Source: Synergistaceae bacterium DZ-S4
GTDB lineage: Bacteria; Synergistota; Synergistia; Synergistales; Synergistaceae
DNA length: 64,000 bases
Reading direction: 5' to 3'
NCBI GenBank assembly: GCA_025943965.1
Contig: JAPCWD010000005.1
Location: 91,082-155,081 of the forward strand
Shown in pieces: positions 1 to 6,285 of this stretch. Made by a program: the position numbers and the translations under genes. The notes beneath the pieces are model-generated. The model was not told where the DNA came from, searched no databases, and was given only the letters and a program-made list of their open reading frames with translations. Numbering within the stretch: position 1 is the first letter of the stretch; the number at the start of each line of letters is the position of its first letter.

Positions 1-353
1 ATGTAGCTTATATCGGGGGGCAGCATCTTTTCTTCCATGGTCAGAACGGGTCCGCGATCGTTTCCCGGCGGATCGGGCAGGGTCCCGAAAGCAGAAGACT
101 CAGCCTCGGAGAGTATCCGGGATATGGCAGAAGGCGATGTCCCGGGGGAATGCGAATAAAAGGTCCTGTCCCCGACTATTATCCTTGCTCCCGATCCGTC
201 GGCGTTCGAAGATGCAAGCTCTTCGATCCTTCCGTCCTCATAGTGCGCCGAGTGTGCTGTTCCCGCCTGTATGAAAATATCTGAGTGCAGGGCACCTTTT
301 TTATCTGTATCCGCAAGTCTCTGGGTCATCGTTTCGATCACTCTGTTGATCAT
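1..353 (-). CDS. TldD/PmbA-family metalloprotease, N-terminal part (runs off window)
   Basis: Reading the minus strand from an ATG at 353 gives about 117 residues beginning MINRVIETMTQRL, with no stop before the window edge, so only the N-terminal portion is seen. The pattern of a residue pair H-Y-E-D-G-R-I-E-E followed by G-A-R-I-I-V-G-D-R-T-F-Y-S matches the first beta-strands of the TldD/PmbA (modulator of gyrase) fold, in which a self-recognition stretch precedes a Gly-rich strand. The family comprises zinc proteases acting on peptides such as microcin precursors and CcdA; the zinc motif would lie outside the window. The start codon overlaps the stop of the DUF4911 gene by 4 bases (ATGA), so translation is probably coupled and the gene is the third in the mltG operon. 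Family assignment rests on the N-terminus only. Confidence 0.62.
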   Translation of the reverse strand, partial: MINRVIETMTQRLADTDKKGALHSDIFIQAGTAHSAHYEDGRIEELASSNADGSGARIIVGDRTFYSHSPGTSPSAISRILSEAESSAFGTLPDPPGNDRGPVLTMEEKMLPPDISY

Positions 354-598
354 TCTATCTCTCCTGTCGCTTCTCTTGTCCCGGTCATGATGATATCAAG
401 CCCTTCACTTTTCAGGCCTTCGATGCATTCCATCATGTCACCCAGCAATTCCGCCGGGGTGAATACTGTGACCTCTCCCTTTTTGGCATCCTCGGTCTTA
501 AGAAAGCCCAGTCCTTCGCAGGCATCTATGGTCCAGCTGATATAGTATATATCCTTTTGCGGGACCCTCAGCGATATCTCACATATCTGAGGCCTCAC
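350..598 (-). CDS. DUF4911 family small protein
   Basis: An 82-residue protein starting with GTG, overlapping the mltG stop by 4 bases (GTGA) and the next start by 4 bases (ATGA). The sequence has the pattern of a short alpha/beta fold: a strand around ISLRVPQKDIYYISWTIDACEGLGFLKT, a strand ending in TVFTPAELLGDMMECI, and a closing helix. It resembles DUF4911 proteins, whose function is unknown; the repeated alternation of strands and a conserved acidic turn suggests a small ligand- or nucleotide-binding domain, but nothing in the sequence proves this. No signal peptide or membrane segment. The tight overlap on both sides argues it is translated and belongs to the mltG operon. Confidence 0.7.
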   Translation of the reverse strand: MRPQICEISLRVPQKDIYYISWTIDACEGLGFLKTEDAKKGEVTVFTPAELLGDMMECIEGLKSEGLDIIMTGTREATGEIE

Positions 599-1602
599 TC
601 GGTCCCCTCCCGCTGTTTTCTCAGGTGTTCCTCATATGTCCTGCTGAATATGTGATTTCCTTCAGACGTAGCAAAGAAGAAGAGATAGTCTGTCTTGGCA
701 GGCTCCAGAGCGCTGATCCAGGAATCCTCGGACGGGACGGAGATCGGTCCCGGAGGAAGGCCGTAGTTCCTGTAAGTGTTGTACGGAGAGTCTATCTCAA
801 GGTCCTTATAAGTGAGGCTCTTCTTTTTAATGCCAGCCTCGTCCCAGCAATATATGACCGTCGCGCACGACTGCAGGGGCATCCGTTTGTCAAGCCTGTT
901 GAGGAATATCCCGGCAAGTATCGGGCGTTCCTCACTGATCCTTGCCTCGCCTTCAACGATGGAAGCAAGTACTCCCCTCTGTGACGTGAACTTTTCGTCC
1001 GCGCCATCCGGAAGACGCTTCCCCACCCTTTCCATCCAGAGCCCCGATGCCCTTCTTACCGTCTGAGATGCGAGGCTGTTGCCGGGGGCCAGCGAATAGG
1101 TCTCAGGCAGCAGAAAGACGATCCTGTCCTTTGGATCGTCAGGAAGCAGCTCATGAAGTTCGGTCGGGAAATTGCCTTTTTCAGAAAGGGCTTTCAGCAG
1201 CCCGTCGTTGCCGTCGGGAAGTTTCAGCGCGGCGTTAAGCGAGCTGTACCTTGTCCCCGGTATGATAGTCACCGTGTGCGCCACAGGAGTGGCTGTCCTG
1301 AGCTGGTTTGCCACCGATACCTCGCTGCCCGGGGCAATAAGATAAGTTCCCGGACGCAGAGTTTTGTCCATCTCAAGCCTGATCATCCATTTGATGAGCC
1401 TGTTGGCGTCTTTGACCGCCCCTGCGTCTTTGATCGCCCTGGCGGCCTCTCCGGCGGACATCCCGCCTGTGATGGTCACTTCGACCTTTTTTGCTGAAGA
1501 TGCGAACAGATCCGGATATAGGCCCGGCATGACGAAACAAAGCAGACAGAAAAGGATCAGGGCGGCAGCGTGGGGTATCATGTCTCTCTTTCTGTTATTC
1601 AA
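595..1602 (-). CDS. mltG: Endolytic murein transglycosylase MltG
   Basis: 335 residues. MltG cleaves nascent peptidoglycan strands within the chain and is thought to terminate glycan polymerisation at the outer face of the inner membrane. Seen: one N-terminal membrane segment (about residues 9-35), a LysM-like subdomain (about 38-110), and the YceG core with SIVEGEA (catalytic Glu about 217), ER..LAGIFLNRL, and MPLQSCATVIY where most relatives have LQSDPTVIYG. The C-terminus carries the usual NTY..GLPPGPI..P loop. The start is TTG at 1602, chosen because AAGGAG lies 8 bases upstream. First gene of an operon with DUF4911 and a TldD/PmbA gene; a minus-strand promoter lies at 1664-1692. Length is normal for the family. 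Confidence 0.95.
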   Translation of the reverse strand: MNNRKRDMIPHAAALILFCLLCFVMPGLYPDLFASSAKKVEVTITGGMSAGEAARAIKDAGAVKDANRLIKWMIRLEMDKTLRPGTYLIAPGSEVSVANQLRTATPVAHTVTIIPGTRYSSLNAALKLPDGNDGLLKALSEKGNFPTELHELLPDDPKDRIVFLLPETYSLAPGNSLASQTVRRASGLWMERVGKRLPDGADEKFTSQRGVLASIVEGEARISEERPILAGIFLNRLDKRMPLQSCATVIYCWDEAGIKKKSLTYKDLEIDSPYNTYRNYGLPPGPISVPSEDSWISALEPAKTDYLFFFATSEGNHIFSRTYEEHLRKQREGTE

Positions 1603-1663
1603 GAAATTCTCTCCTTATTCTCTCCGGCTTTTCCCATGCACTGACGGTCAGGCGCACGTAGGA

Positions 1664-1692
1664 ATTATACCCGCAATGGCGATAAGGTTAAA
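1664..1692 (-). promoter_or_regulatory. Promoter of the mltG operon
   Basis: Minus strand: -35 TTTAAC (1692-1687), 17-base spacer, -10 TATAAT (1669-1664), placing transcription start about 55 bases before the mltG TTG. The -10 is perfect sigma-70 consensus and the -35 matches 4 of 6. Divergent from the serine-operon promoter, about 105 bases away. Confidence 0.6.
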
Positions 1693-1796
1693 TAGCGAAG
1701 TTACCGGGAACGATGGAACAAACATAGCGAGCGGTTGCTCAGCCGCCTTTAGAACTGCTTCACCATGATGATGTTTAACTATGTTTAAAAAAATGC

Positions 1797-1825
1797 TTGA
1801 CATTTAGACTGAAGGAGAGTATATA
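1797..1825 (+). promoter_or_regulatory. Promoter of the serine operon
   Basis: Plus strand: perfect -35 TTGACA (1797-1802), 17-base spacer, -10 TATATA (1820-1825). Predicted start near 1832, about 35 bases before the leader-peptide ATG and about 270 bases before the first enzyme gene. This near-consensus promoter in front of a conditional terminator fits regulation by attenuation rather than by initiation control. Confidence 0.75.
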
Positions 1826-1866
1826 TGTTAACCATTCAACGGATACACTTGAAAGGGGCGCGGAAA

Positions 1867-1977
1867 ATGAGGGAAACAAAGGCACTTGTCTATGCTGGCA
1901 TATCGTCATCTCTCTCCTCCGGCGTTTCTTCCTCATGCGGCGGTTCCGGTTGTCATTGCCGGTCCCGAAACGTGTAA
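1867..1977 (+). CDS. Serine-rich leader peptide of the serine operon
   Basis: A 36-residue open reading frame (ATG 1867, TAA 1975) with AAAGGGG 8 bases before the start. After a short ordinary N-terminus it contains 10 serines (residues 13-15, 17, 18, 21-23, 27, 33), 5 glycines and 3 cysteines (24, 29, 31). Serine codons are TCC (5), TCA (2), TCT (2) and TCG (1); no AGC or AGT. The serine run ends just before an RNA segment (1959-1972) that can form an antiterminator, and the stop codon lies 3 bases beyond that segment. This is the geometry of classical amino-acid leader peptides (trpL, hisL, thrL). No function beyond sensing translation is expected. Too short for routine gene callers. Confidence 0.85.
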   Translation: MRETKALVYAGISSSLSSGVSSSCGGSGCHCRSRNV

Positions 1978-2061
1978 CCGATGGATAGAGAGTATCTTCA
2001 AAATTTCTAGAACATCAAGGCGTTTCAGGGACCGGAAGGAATTCTTCCGGTCCCTTTTTTT
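1919..2061 (+). promoter_or_regulatory. Serine-responsive transcription attenuator (leader RNA segments 1-4)
   Basis: Four RNA segments can pair in alternative ways. Segment 1 (CGTTTC, 1923-1928) complements the end of segment 2 (GAAACG, 1967-1972). Segment 2 in full (1959-1972) complements segment 3 (2021-2035): CCGGTCCC with GGGACCGG and GAAACG with CGTTTC, 14 base pairs with one bulged A at 2027. Segment 3 also forms the left arm of the terminator with segment 4 (2044-2055). A ribosome stalled at Ser codons 21-23 (1927-1935) would sit on segment 1 and leave segment 2 free to sequester segment 3, so transcription continues. A ribosome that reaches the stop at 1975 covers segment 2, and the terminator forms. 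Pairings are read directly from the sequence; the regulatory logic is inference from known attenuators. Confidence 0.83.
2027..2061 (+). terminator. Intrinsic terminator inside the serine leader (attenuator)
   Basis: Perfect 12-bp stem AGGGACCGGAAG (2027-2038) / CTTCCGGTCCCT (2044-2055) with a 5-base loop, followed by seven T (2055-2061). It sits between a strong promoter and the aminotransferase start at 2101, so it must be conditional for the operon to be expressed. Confidence 0.92.
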
Positions 2062-2100
2062 CCGGATTTATAGATCAATATTACTAAGGAGGAGAATGCA

Positions 2101-3249
2101 ATGAATACGAAATATCTGTTGACCCCCGGTCCGGTGGAACTGCCGGCAGAAGTGCTGAGAGCGGGAGCGCGTCCGCTTATAGGACACAGGTGTCCCGCCT
2201 TTTCCGAGCTTTTCACGGGCATCGAGAACAAGCTGAGGGAACTTTTGAAAAGTGAAGGCCCGGTAGTGATCCTTCCGTCCTCTGGGACAGGTGCCCTTGA
2301 GTGCATGGCTGTGAACTTCCTTGAGAAGGGAGACAAGTTCATTTCCGTATCATGCGGGGTTTTCGGCAGCAGGTTCCGTGAGATCGCGCTGAGAACAGGC
2401 GCGGAAGGCATCAACATAGACGTTGAATTCGGCGACTCTGTCACACCGGGGCTGGTTGCGGAAGCCGTCAGAACCGATCCCGGCTGCAAAGTGCTGATGA
2501 TAACTCAGAATGAGACTTCGACTGCGGTAGTCAACCCCATAAAAGAAATCATAGCAGCCATCCCCGAAAAAGACCGCCCCCTCATACTCGTGGACGGTGT
2601 CAGCTCGGTCGGTGCAATGGAATGCTTCCCTCAGGAATGGGGCGTCGACGCAATAGGCACAGCTTCGCAGAAGGGGCTCCTCACGCCTCCCGGGCTCGGG
2701 CTGGTATGGCTTTCGAAGAGAGCATGGAAGGCCCTTGAGGGAAAGACCTGCCCCAGCTACAGCTATGACCTAAAGCTCCACAGGAAGGACCTTGAAGCCA
2801 AGTCTCCTGCCAACCCCTTCACTCCCCCTGTCTCGCTCTACTACGCACTTGACGAGGCGCTGGACGAGATACTGGAAGCCGGTACCGAAACCTGGTTCAG
2901 GTCGAGAAAAAAATATGCAGATACCCTTGCCGCAGGCCTCGAAGTCATGGGCTTCGAACTTCTGGTCAAACGCCCCGAGGCGCGTTCTCCGGGAGTTACT
3001 GCCTTTAAATTCCCGGGCGGTGATACAGAAGCGGTACGCAAAAAACTTCGTGCAATGGGTATAGAAACTGCCGGAGGACAGGGGAAGCTCAAAGGAGAGC
3101 TTATCAGGGTCGCGCATTACAACAACTGGGGATGGCCGGAACTTTGCATCATCCTCGGATCGCTCTACGGTGCAGCTGAGATGGCGGGCAAAGTAAAAGG
3201 TGATTTCCTCGCGGAAGCCTGGAATGTCTGGAATAGGGAGGATCAGTGA
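2101..3249 (+). CDS. Class V aminotransferase, probable phosphoserine/serine-glyoxylate type
   Basis: 382 residues, PLP-dependent fold-type I enzyme of the alanine-glyoxylate/serine-pyruvate aminotransferase group. Seen: N-terminal LLTPGPVELP, the SSGTGALE phosphate-binding turn (about 60-67), Asp165 in VDGVSSVG for the pyridine nitrogen, and the Schiff-base lysine at Lys191 in ASQKGLLTPPG. It is not a classical SerC sequence, but its place directly before serA (stop overlaps the upstream GTG of that ORF) and behind a serine attenuator argues that it provides the phosphoserine aminotransferase step, as relatives do in some archaea and Thermotoga. Serine-pyruvate or alanine-glyoxylate activity remains possible. 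Start ATG 2101 has AAGGAGGAG upstream. Cytosolic; no signal peptide. Confidence 0.88.
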   Translation: MNTKYLLTPGPVELPAEVLRAGARPLIGHRCPAFSELFTGIENKLRELLKSEGPVVILPSSGTGALECMAVNFLEKGDKFISVSCGVFGSRFREIALRTGAEGINIDVEFGDSVTPGLVAEAVRTDPGCKVLMITQNETSTAVVNPIKEIIAAIPEKDRPLILVDGVSSVGAMECFPQEWGVDAIGTASQKGLLTPPGLGLVWLSKRAWKALEGKTCPSYSYDLKLHRKDLEAKSPANPFTPPVSLYYALDEALDEILEAGTETWFRSRKKYADTLAAGLEVMGFELLVKRPEARSPGVTAFKFPGGDTEAVRKKLRAMGIETAGGQGKLKGELIRVAHYNNWGWPELCIILGSLYGAAEMAGKVKGDFLAEAWNVWNREDQ

Positions 3250-3251
3250 TC

Positions 3252-4904
3252 ATGGCTGATAAAAACAGAAAGTGGAAGGTACTGGTCGCGGAGACCGTAG
3301 GAGAGGCGGGCCTCCAGATGCTAAGGGAGGCACCCGACATAGAATTGATAGAAGAAGTTGGAATGTCCCGCGAAAGTTTGATCAAAAAACTGCCCGAAAT
3401 GGACGCAGTGCTCACCAGGAGCGGAACGAAAATGGATGAGGAAGCCCTGAACGCGGCAGTCAACCTGAAGGTGGTCGCACGGGCAGGTGTCGGTGTGGAC
3501 AATGTCAACGTTCCGGTCGCAAGCCGCAAGGGCGTTGTGGTTATCAACGCACCCACAGGTAATACTCTCGCGGCGGCGGAACTTACGATGGCCCTTATGC
3601 TGGCCCTTGTAAGGAAGGTGCCTCAGGCCTTTGGTTCGCTTAGGAGCGGAGAATGGGACAGGAAGAGGTTTTCCGGTCACCAGCTCAGCGGCAAGAAGGT
3701 CCTTGTCCTCGGCCTCGGAAGGATCGGGGCGGCGGTAGCCCAGCGCTGCCGGGCATTTGGTATGGATGTTTTTGCATACGACCCCTACACGCCCAAAAAG
3801 AAGGCCGAATCGCTGGGTATCCCGATGAGGGATGACCTGGCTGACGCACTTTCGATAGCGGATGTGGTGACCCTTCACATGCCCCTTACTTCAGATACGT
3901 CCGGCATGATAGACGAAAAAATGTTGAGAGCTTTTAAGAAGGGCGCATATCTGATCAACTGCGCCAGGGGCGGCATCGTCGACGAAAAGGCTGCCGCCGA
4001 GGCTGTAAGAGAGGGACGGCTGTCCGGCATAGCATTCGATGTCTACACATCAGAACCTCTTGGTAATGACCATCCGTTCCTGGCAAAGGACATCGAGGAC
4101 AGGATAGTCATCACCCCGCATCTTGGAGCAAGCACAGAAGAGGCTCAGACAGAGGTCGCGAAGATCGCTGCGGAGAACATGATCGCCGCTTTGCGCGGAG
4201 AGCCTTACGAACATGCGGTAAACCTCCCCTTCCTTGAGCAGAAGCTGAACAAGGCGCAGAAAGCGTTTCTGCAGCTTTCCAGAAAAATGGGAGTACTCGG
4301 GGCAAAGCTGGCCGAGGTAGAGTGCGGGGCTGTCCATGGCTGCCATATAATGCTGAGGGGAGATCTATTCTGCGAAGAAGAACCTATGCCCAACAGGCTG
4401 TGCGCTTACAGTATCGCGGTTCTCAAAGGCCTTTTTGAAGTGAGCCGCGGACCCGAAGTCTCTTACATGCTTGCCCCTCTTCTCGCCAAGGACAGCGGAC
4501 TTGCCGTTGATGAGGGATTCGGCGAGGCCAGGACGTACAAGAATACCGTGGAGCTTACGCTTGATGCGGAAAAATGCAGCGTATCACTTATAGGCACCAT
4601 CACGGAAGAGGGCCGCATGAGAGTGGTCAAGGTAAACGACTACTGGCTCGATTTCGTACCCAACGGAAAGCTTATACTCTTCCAGAACCACGACAGGCCC
4701 GGCGTGATCGGGAAAATCGGCAACATCCTGGGTGAATCTAAGATCAACATCGCCAACTTCGCCTTGGGGAGGAAGGACAACAGCGGCCTTGCGCTCGGAG
4801 CGCTTGAAGTGGACAGCGACATCGACGACAAGACAAAGAAAAAGCTTGAGAAAAGCGGAGATATGATCTGGCTGGCACTGATCGACTTCACAGAGACGGA
4901 ATAA
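3252..4904 (+). CDS. serA: D-3-phosphoglycerate dehydrogenase, long form with ACT domain
   Basis: 550 residues. Catalyses NAD-dependent oxidation of 3-phosphoglycerate to 3-phosphohydroxypyruvate, the first step of serine synthesis. Domains in order: substrate-binding N-terminus with RAGVGVDNV; Rossmann domain with VLGLGRIGAAVAQ and Asp of AYDPY; the catalytic Arg/Glu/His set ending in TPHLGAST (His about 290); an intervening allosteric substrate-binding domain; and a C-terminal ACT domain with NHDRPGVIGKIGNIL, the likely serine feedback site. Start set at ATG 3252 because AGGGAGGA (3235-3242) is 9 bases upstream; a GTG at 3246 lies too near the ribosome site. Cotranscribed with the preceding aminotransferase under the attenuator. 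Length fits type I (long) enzymes. Confidence 0.97.
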   Translation: MADKNRKWKVLVAETVGEAGLQMLREAPDIELIEEVGMSRESLIKKLPEMDAVLTRSGTKMDEEALNAAVNLKVVARAGVGVDNVNVPVASRKGVVVINAPTGNTLAAAELTMALMLALVRKVPQAFGSLRSGEWDRKRFSGHQLSGKKVLVLGLGRIGAAVAQRCRAFGMDVFAYDPYTPKKKAESLGIPMRDDLADALSIADVVTLHMPLTSDTSGMIDEKMLRAFKKGAYLINCARGGIVDEKAAAEAVREGRLSGIAFDVYTSEPLGNDHPFLAKDIEDRIVITPHLGASTEEAQTEVAKIAAENMIAALRGEPYEHAVNLPFLEQKLNKAQKAFLQLSRKMGVLGAKLAEVECGAVHGCHIMLRGDLFCEEEPMPNRLCAYSIAVLKGLFEVSRGPEVSYMLAPLLAKDSGLAVDEGFGEARTYKNTVELTLDAEKCSVSLIGTITEEGRMRVVKVNDYWLDFVPNGKLILFQNHDRPGVIGKIGNILGESKINIANFALGRKDNSGLALGALEVDSDIDDKTKKKLEKSGDMIWLALIDFTETE

Positions 4905-4956
4905 GAGAGCGCAGGACAGACACTTAAGGCACACCGGCGGCGGGGGCAGACTTGAT

Positions 4957-4985
4957 TTGCAGGCACTTTCCCTGCCGCTTATAAT
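4957..4985 (+). promoter_or_regulatory. Promoter of the EamA transporter gene
   Basis: -35 TTGCAG (4957-4962), 17-base spacer, perfect -10 TATAAT (4980-4985). The transcript would begin near 4992 and carry a leader of about 140 bases before the start at 5131. That leader contains an inverted repeat ACGGTC/GACCGT (4994-4999, 5017-5022), a T-run in the loop, and a GC-rich stretch near 5070-5112. I cannot match it to a known riboswitch. Confidence 0.6.
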
Positions 4986-5130
4986 TTAAAAGGACGGTCT
5001 TTTTTTTCTCACCTTTGACCGTTTGCTTTAGTGGGAGCATCTGATATATGATAGTCTGGCAAAAGCCGAATGCCTGCCGGCAGTTCGGGCTGCAGGGGAA
5101 GCGAGGATCCCCGACTGGAGGACAGAGCAC

Positions 5131-5559
5131 ATGTGGAGCTATTACTGGCCGATAGGTTTTATCGTTTTGTCAAATGTTCTCTATCACATCTGTTCAAAAT
5201 CGATCTCTGAAGGCGCTGACCCCTATTTTTCGCTTCTTGTCACCTATATTGTGGCGGGAAGCGCATGTCTGGGGTTATATCTTTATACGGGGCACTTCAA
5301 AAATTTCCCTGCGGATGTCAGGGGCATCAGCTGGAACATCCTGATGCTCGGGGCCTCGATAGTATGCCTAGAGCTGGGTTTTCTGATCATGTACAGGGTC
5401 GGATGGAACATCAGCATAGGCTCTCTTGCCGCAAACATCTGCCTTGCGGTCGCGCTGGCCCTTGTGGGAGTTTTCTTCTACAGGGACAGCTTCACCATGA
5501 ACAAGGTGATCGGGATGATACTCTGCATTGCAGGCCTGATATTCATTAACAGGCAATAA
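5131..5559 (+). CDS. Half-size EamA/DMT-superfamily transporter
   Basis: 142 residues, four predicted membrane helices (about 5-22, 33-53, 68-88, 93-113 with a fifth short one 120-138), no signal peptide. The fold and ending (RDSFTMNKVIGMILCIAGLIFINRQ) match a single EamA repeat; full-size members have two, so this protein should dimerise, like small multidrug-resistance proteins. Substrate is unknown; relatives export amino acids, metabolites or cationic drugs. Start ATG 5131 follows TGGAGGAC at a normal distance. It is monocistronic: own promoter at 4957-4985, terminator at 5591-5630. Proximity to serA is suggestive of amino-acid export but is not evidence. Confidence 0.8.
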   Translation: MWSYYWPIGFIVLSNVLYHICSKSISEGADPYFSLLVTYIVAGSACLGLYLYTGHFKNFPADVRGISWNILMLGASIVCLELGFLIMYRVGWNISIGSLAANICLAVALALVGVFFYRDSFTMNKVIGMILCIAGLIFINRQ

Positions 5560-5590
5560 CACTTACAACGTCTGCCATTAAAGTAAAAGA

Positions 5591-5630
5591 GGGGCTGCCG
5601 GATCGATCCCGGCGGCCCCTTTCTCTCTTT
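5591..5630. terminator. Bidirectional intrinsic terminator
   Basis: 11-bp stem 5591-5601 / 5609-5619 with one G-T pair and a 7-base loop; T-rich TTTCTCTCTTT follows on plus and CTTTTACTT on minus. It separates the convergent EamA gene and the fchA-hutU operon. Confidence 0.75.
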
Positions 5631-5641
5631 CCCGGAAGATA

Positions 5642-6271
5642 CTACTGCAGTGCCTTATCCAGTATCTCTGTAGTTTTTTCGGCGTTTGCTTTGAGCTGTT
5701 TAAGCGCATCTTTCATCCTTGCCTTGAAGTCCGCGGCAAAAGATTCGTCTGTTACGCCGGGAAGGTTTATCTTCACATTGTAAGCAGCCGCCCTTCCTGC
5801 CGCCTCAGAGATGAGCGCAGCGCTTCCGGCATCGCTTATCGTGTTTGTGTTCCCGTCTTTTGCAGCCAGGTAAGCCAGTTCGCACACCTCAACACATGCC
5901 TCCAGAGTCAGGAGCGGGACTTCGGTGGCAAGTTTTGAGGCCTCTCCCATCGCTTTCTTGCGGATGCACTTCTCCTCCTCGGTGGCTTTGGGCAACTTCA
6001 TAGCCGCCATGAAGGAGTTGAACGATTCAGTGTCCTTGTTCATCAGGTCGACGAATTTGAATCTGAGCGATTCGCTTTTGCTGACCACATCTTCCATTAT
6101 CTGCCAGCTGTCTTTGTATTTCTCCTTGCCAATGGTAAGGTTTGCCACCATTGAGACAAGTGCCGATCCGAGAGAGGCGCAGAGCGCTGCTACGCTTCCT
6201 CCTCCCGGTGCCGGTGAATCCGAGGCAAGCTCATCGAGAAACGCGCGTATTTCCATCCTTTCAAATTTCAT
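5642..6271 (-). CDS. fchA: Formimidoyltetrahydrofolate cyclodeaminase
   Basis: 209 residues, all-helical cyclodeaminase/cyclohydrolase family. It converts 5-formimidoyl-tetrahydrofolate to 5,10-methenyl-tetrahydrofolate and ammonia; some relatives also hydrolyse methenyl-THF. Seen: the family signature DSPAPGGGSVAALCASLG (about 19-36), SMVANLTIGKEKYKD, and a closing helix bundle. In mammals and some bacteria this domain is fused to the formimidoyltransferase; here it is separate, with ftcD on the opposite strand of the same island. It lies 14 bases downstream of hutU and is cotranscribed with it. Start ATG 6271 has GGAGGGAT upstream. Confidence 0.92.
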   Translation of the reverse strand: MKFERMEIRAFLDELASDSPAPGGGSVAALCASLGSALVSMVANLTIGKEKYKDSWQIMEDVVSKSESLRFKFVDLMNKDTESFNSFMAAMKLPKATEEEKCIRKKAMGEASKLATEVPLLTLEACVEVCELAYLAAKDGNTNTISDAGSAALISEAAGRAAAYNVKINLPGVTDESFAADFKARMKDALKQLKANAEKTTEILDKALQ

Positions 6272-6285
6272 AGAGATCCCTCCTG

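Noticed and set aside
1825..2100. T-box or amino-acid riboswitch in the serine leader
   Set aside because: No T-box core (AGGGTGGNACCGCG) or glycine/SAM aptamer motif; the Ser-codon ORF and the 1:2/2:3/3:4 pairings explain the leader better.
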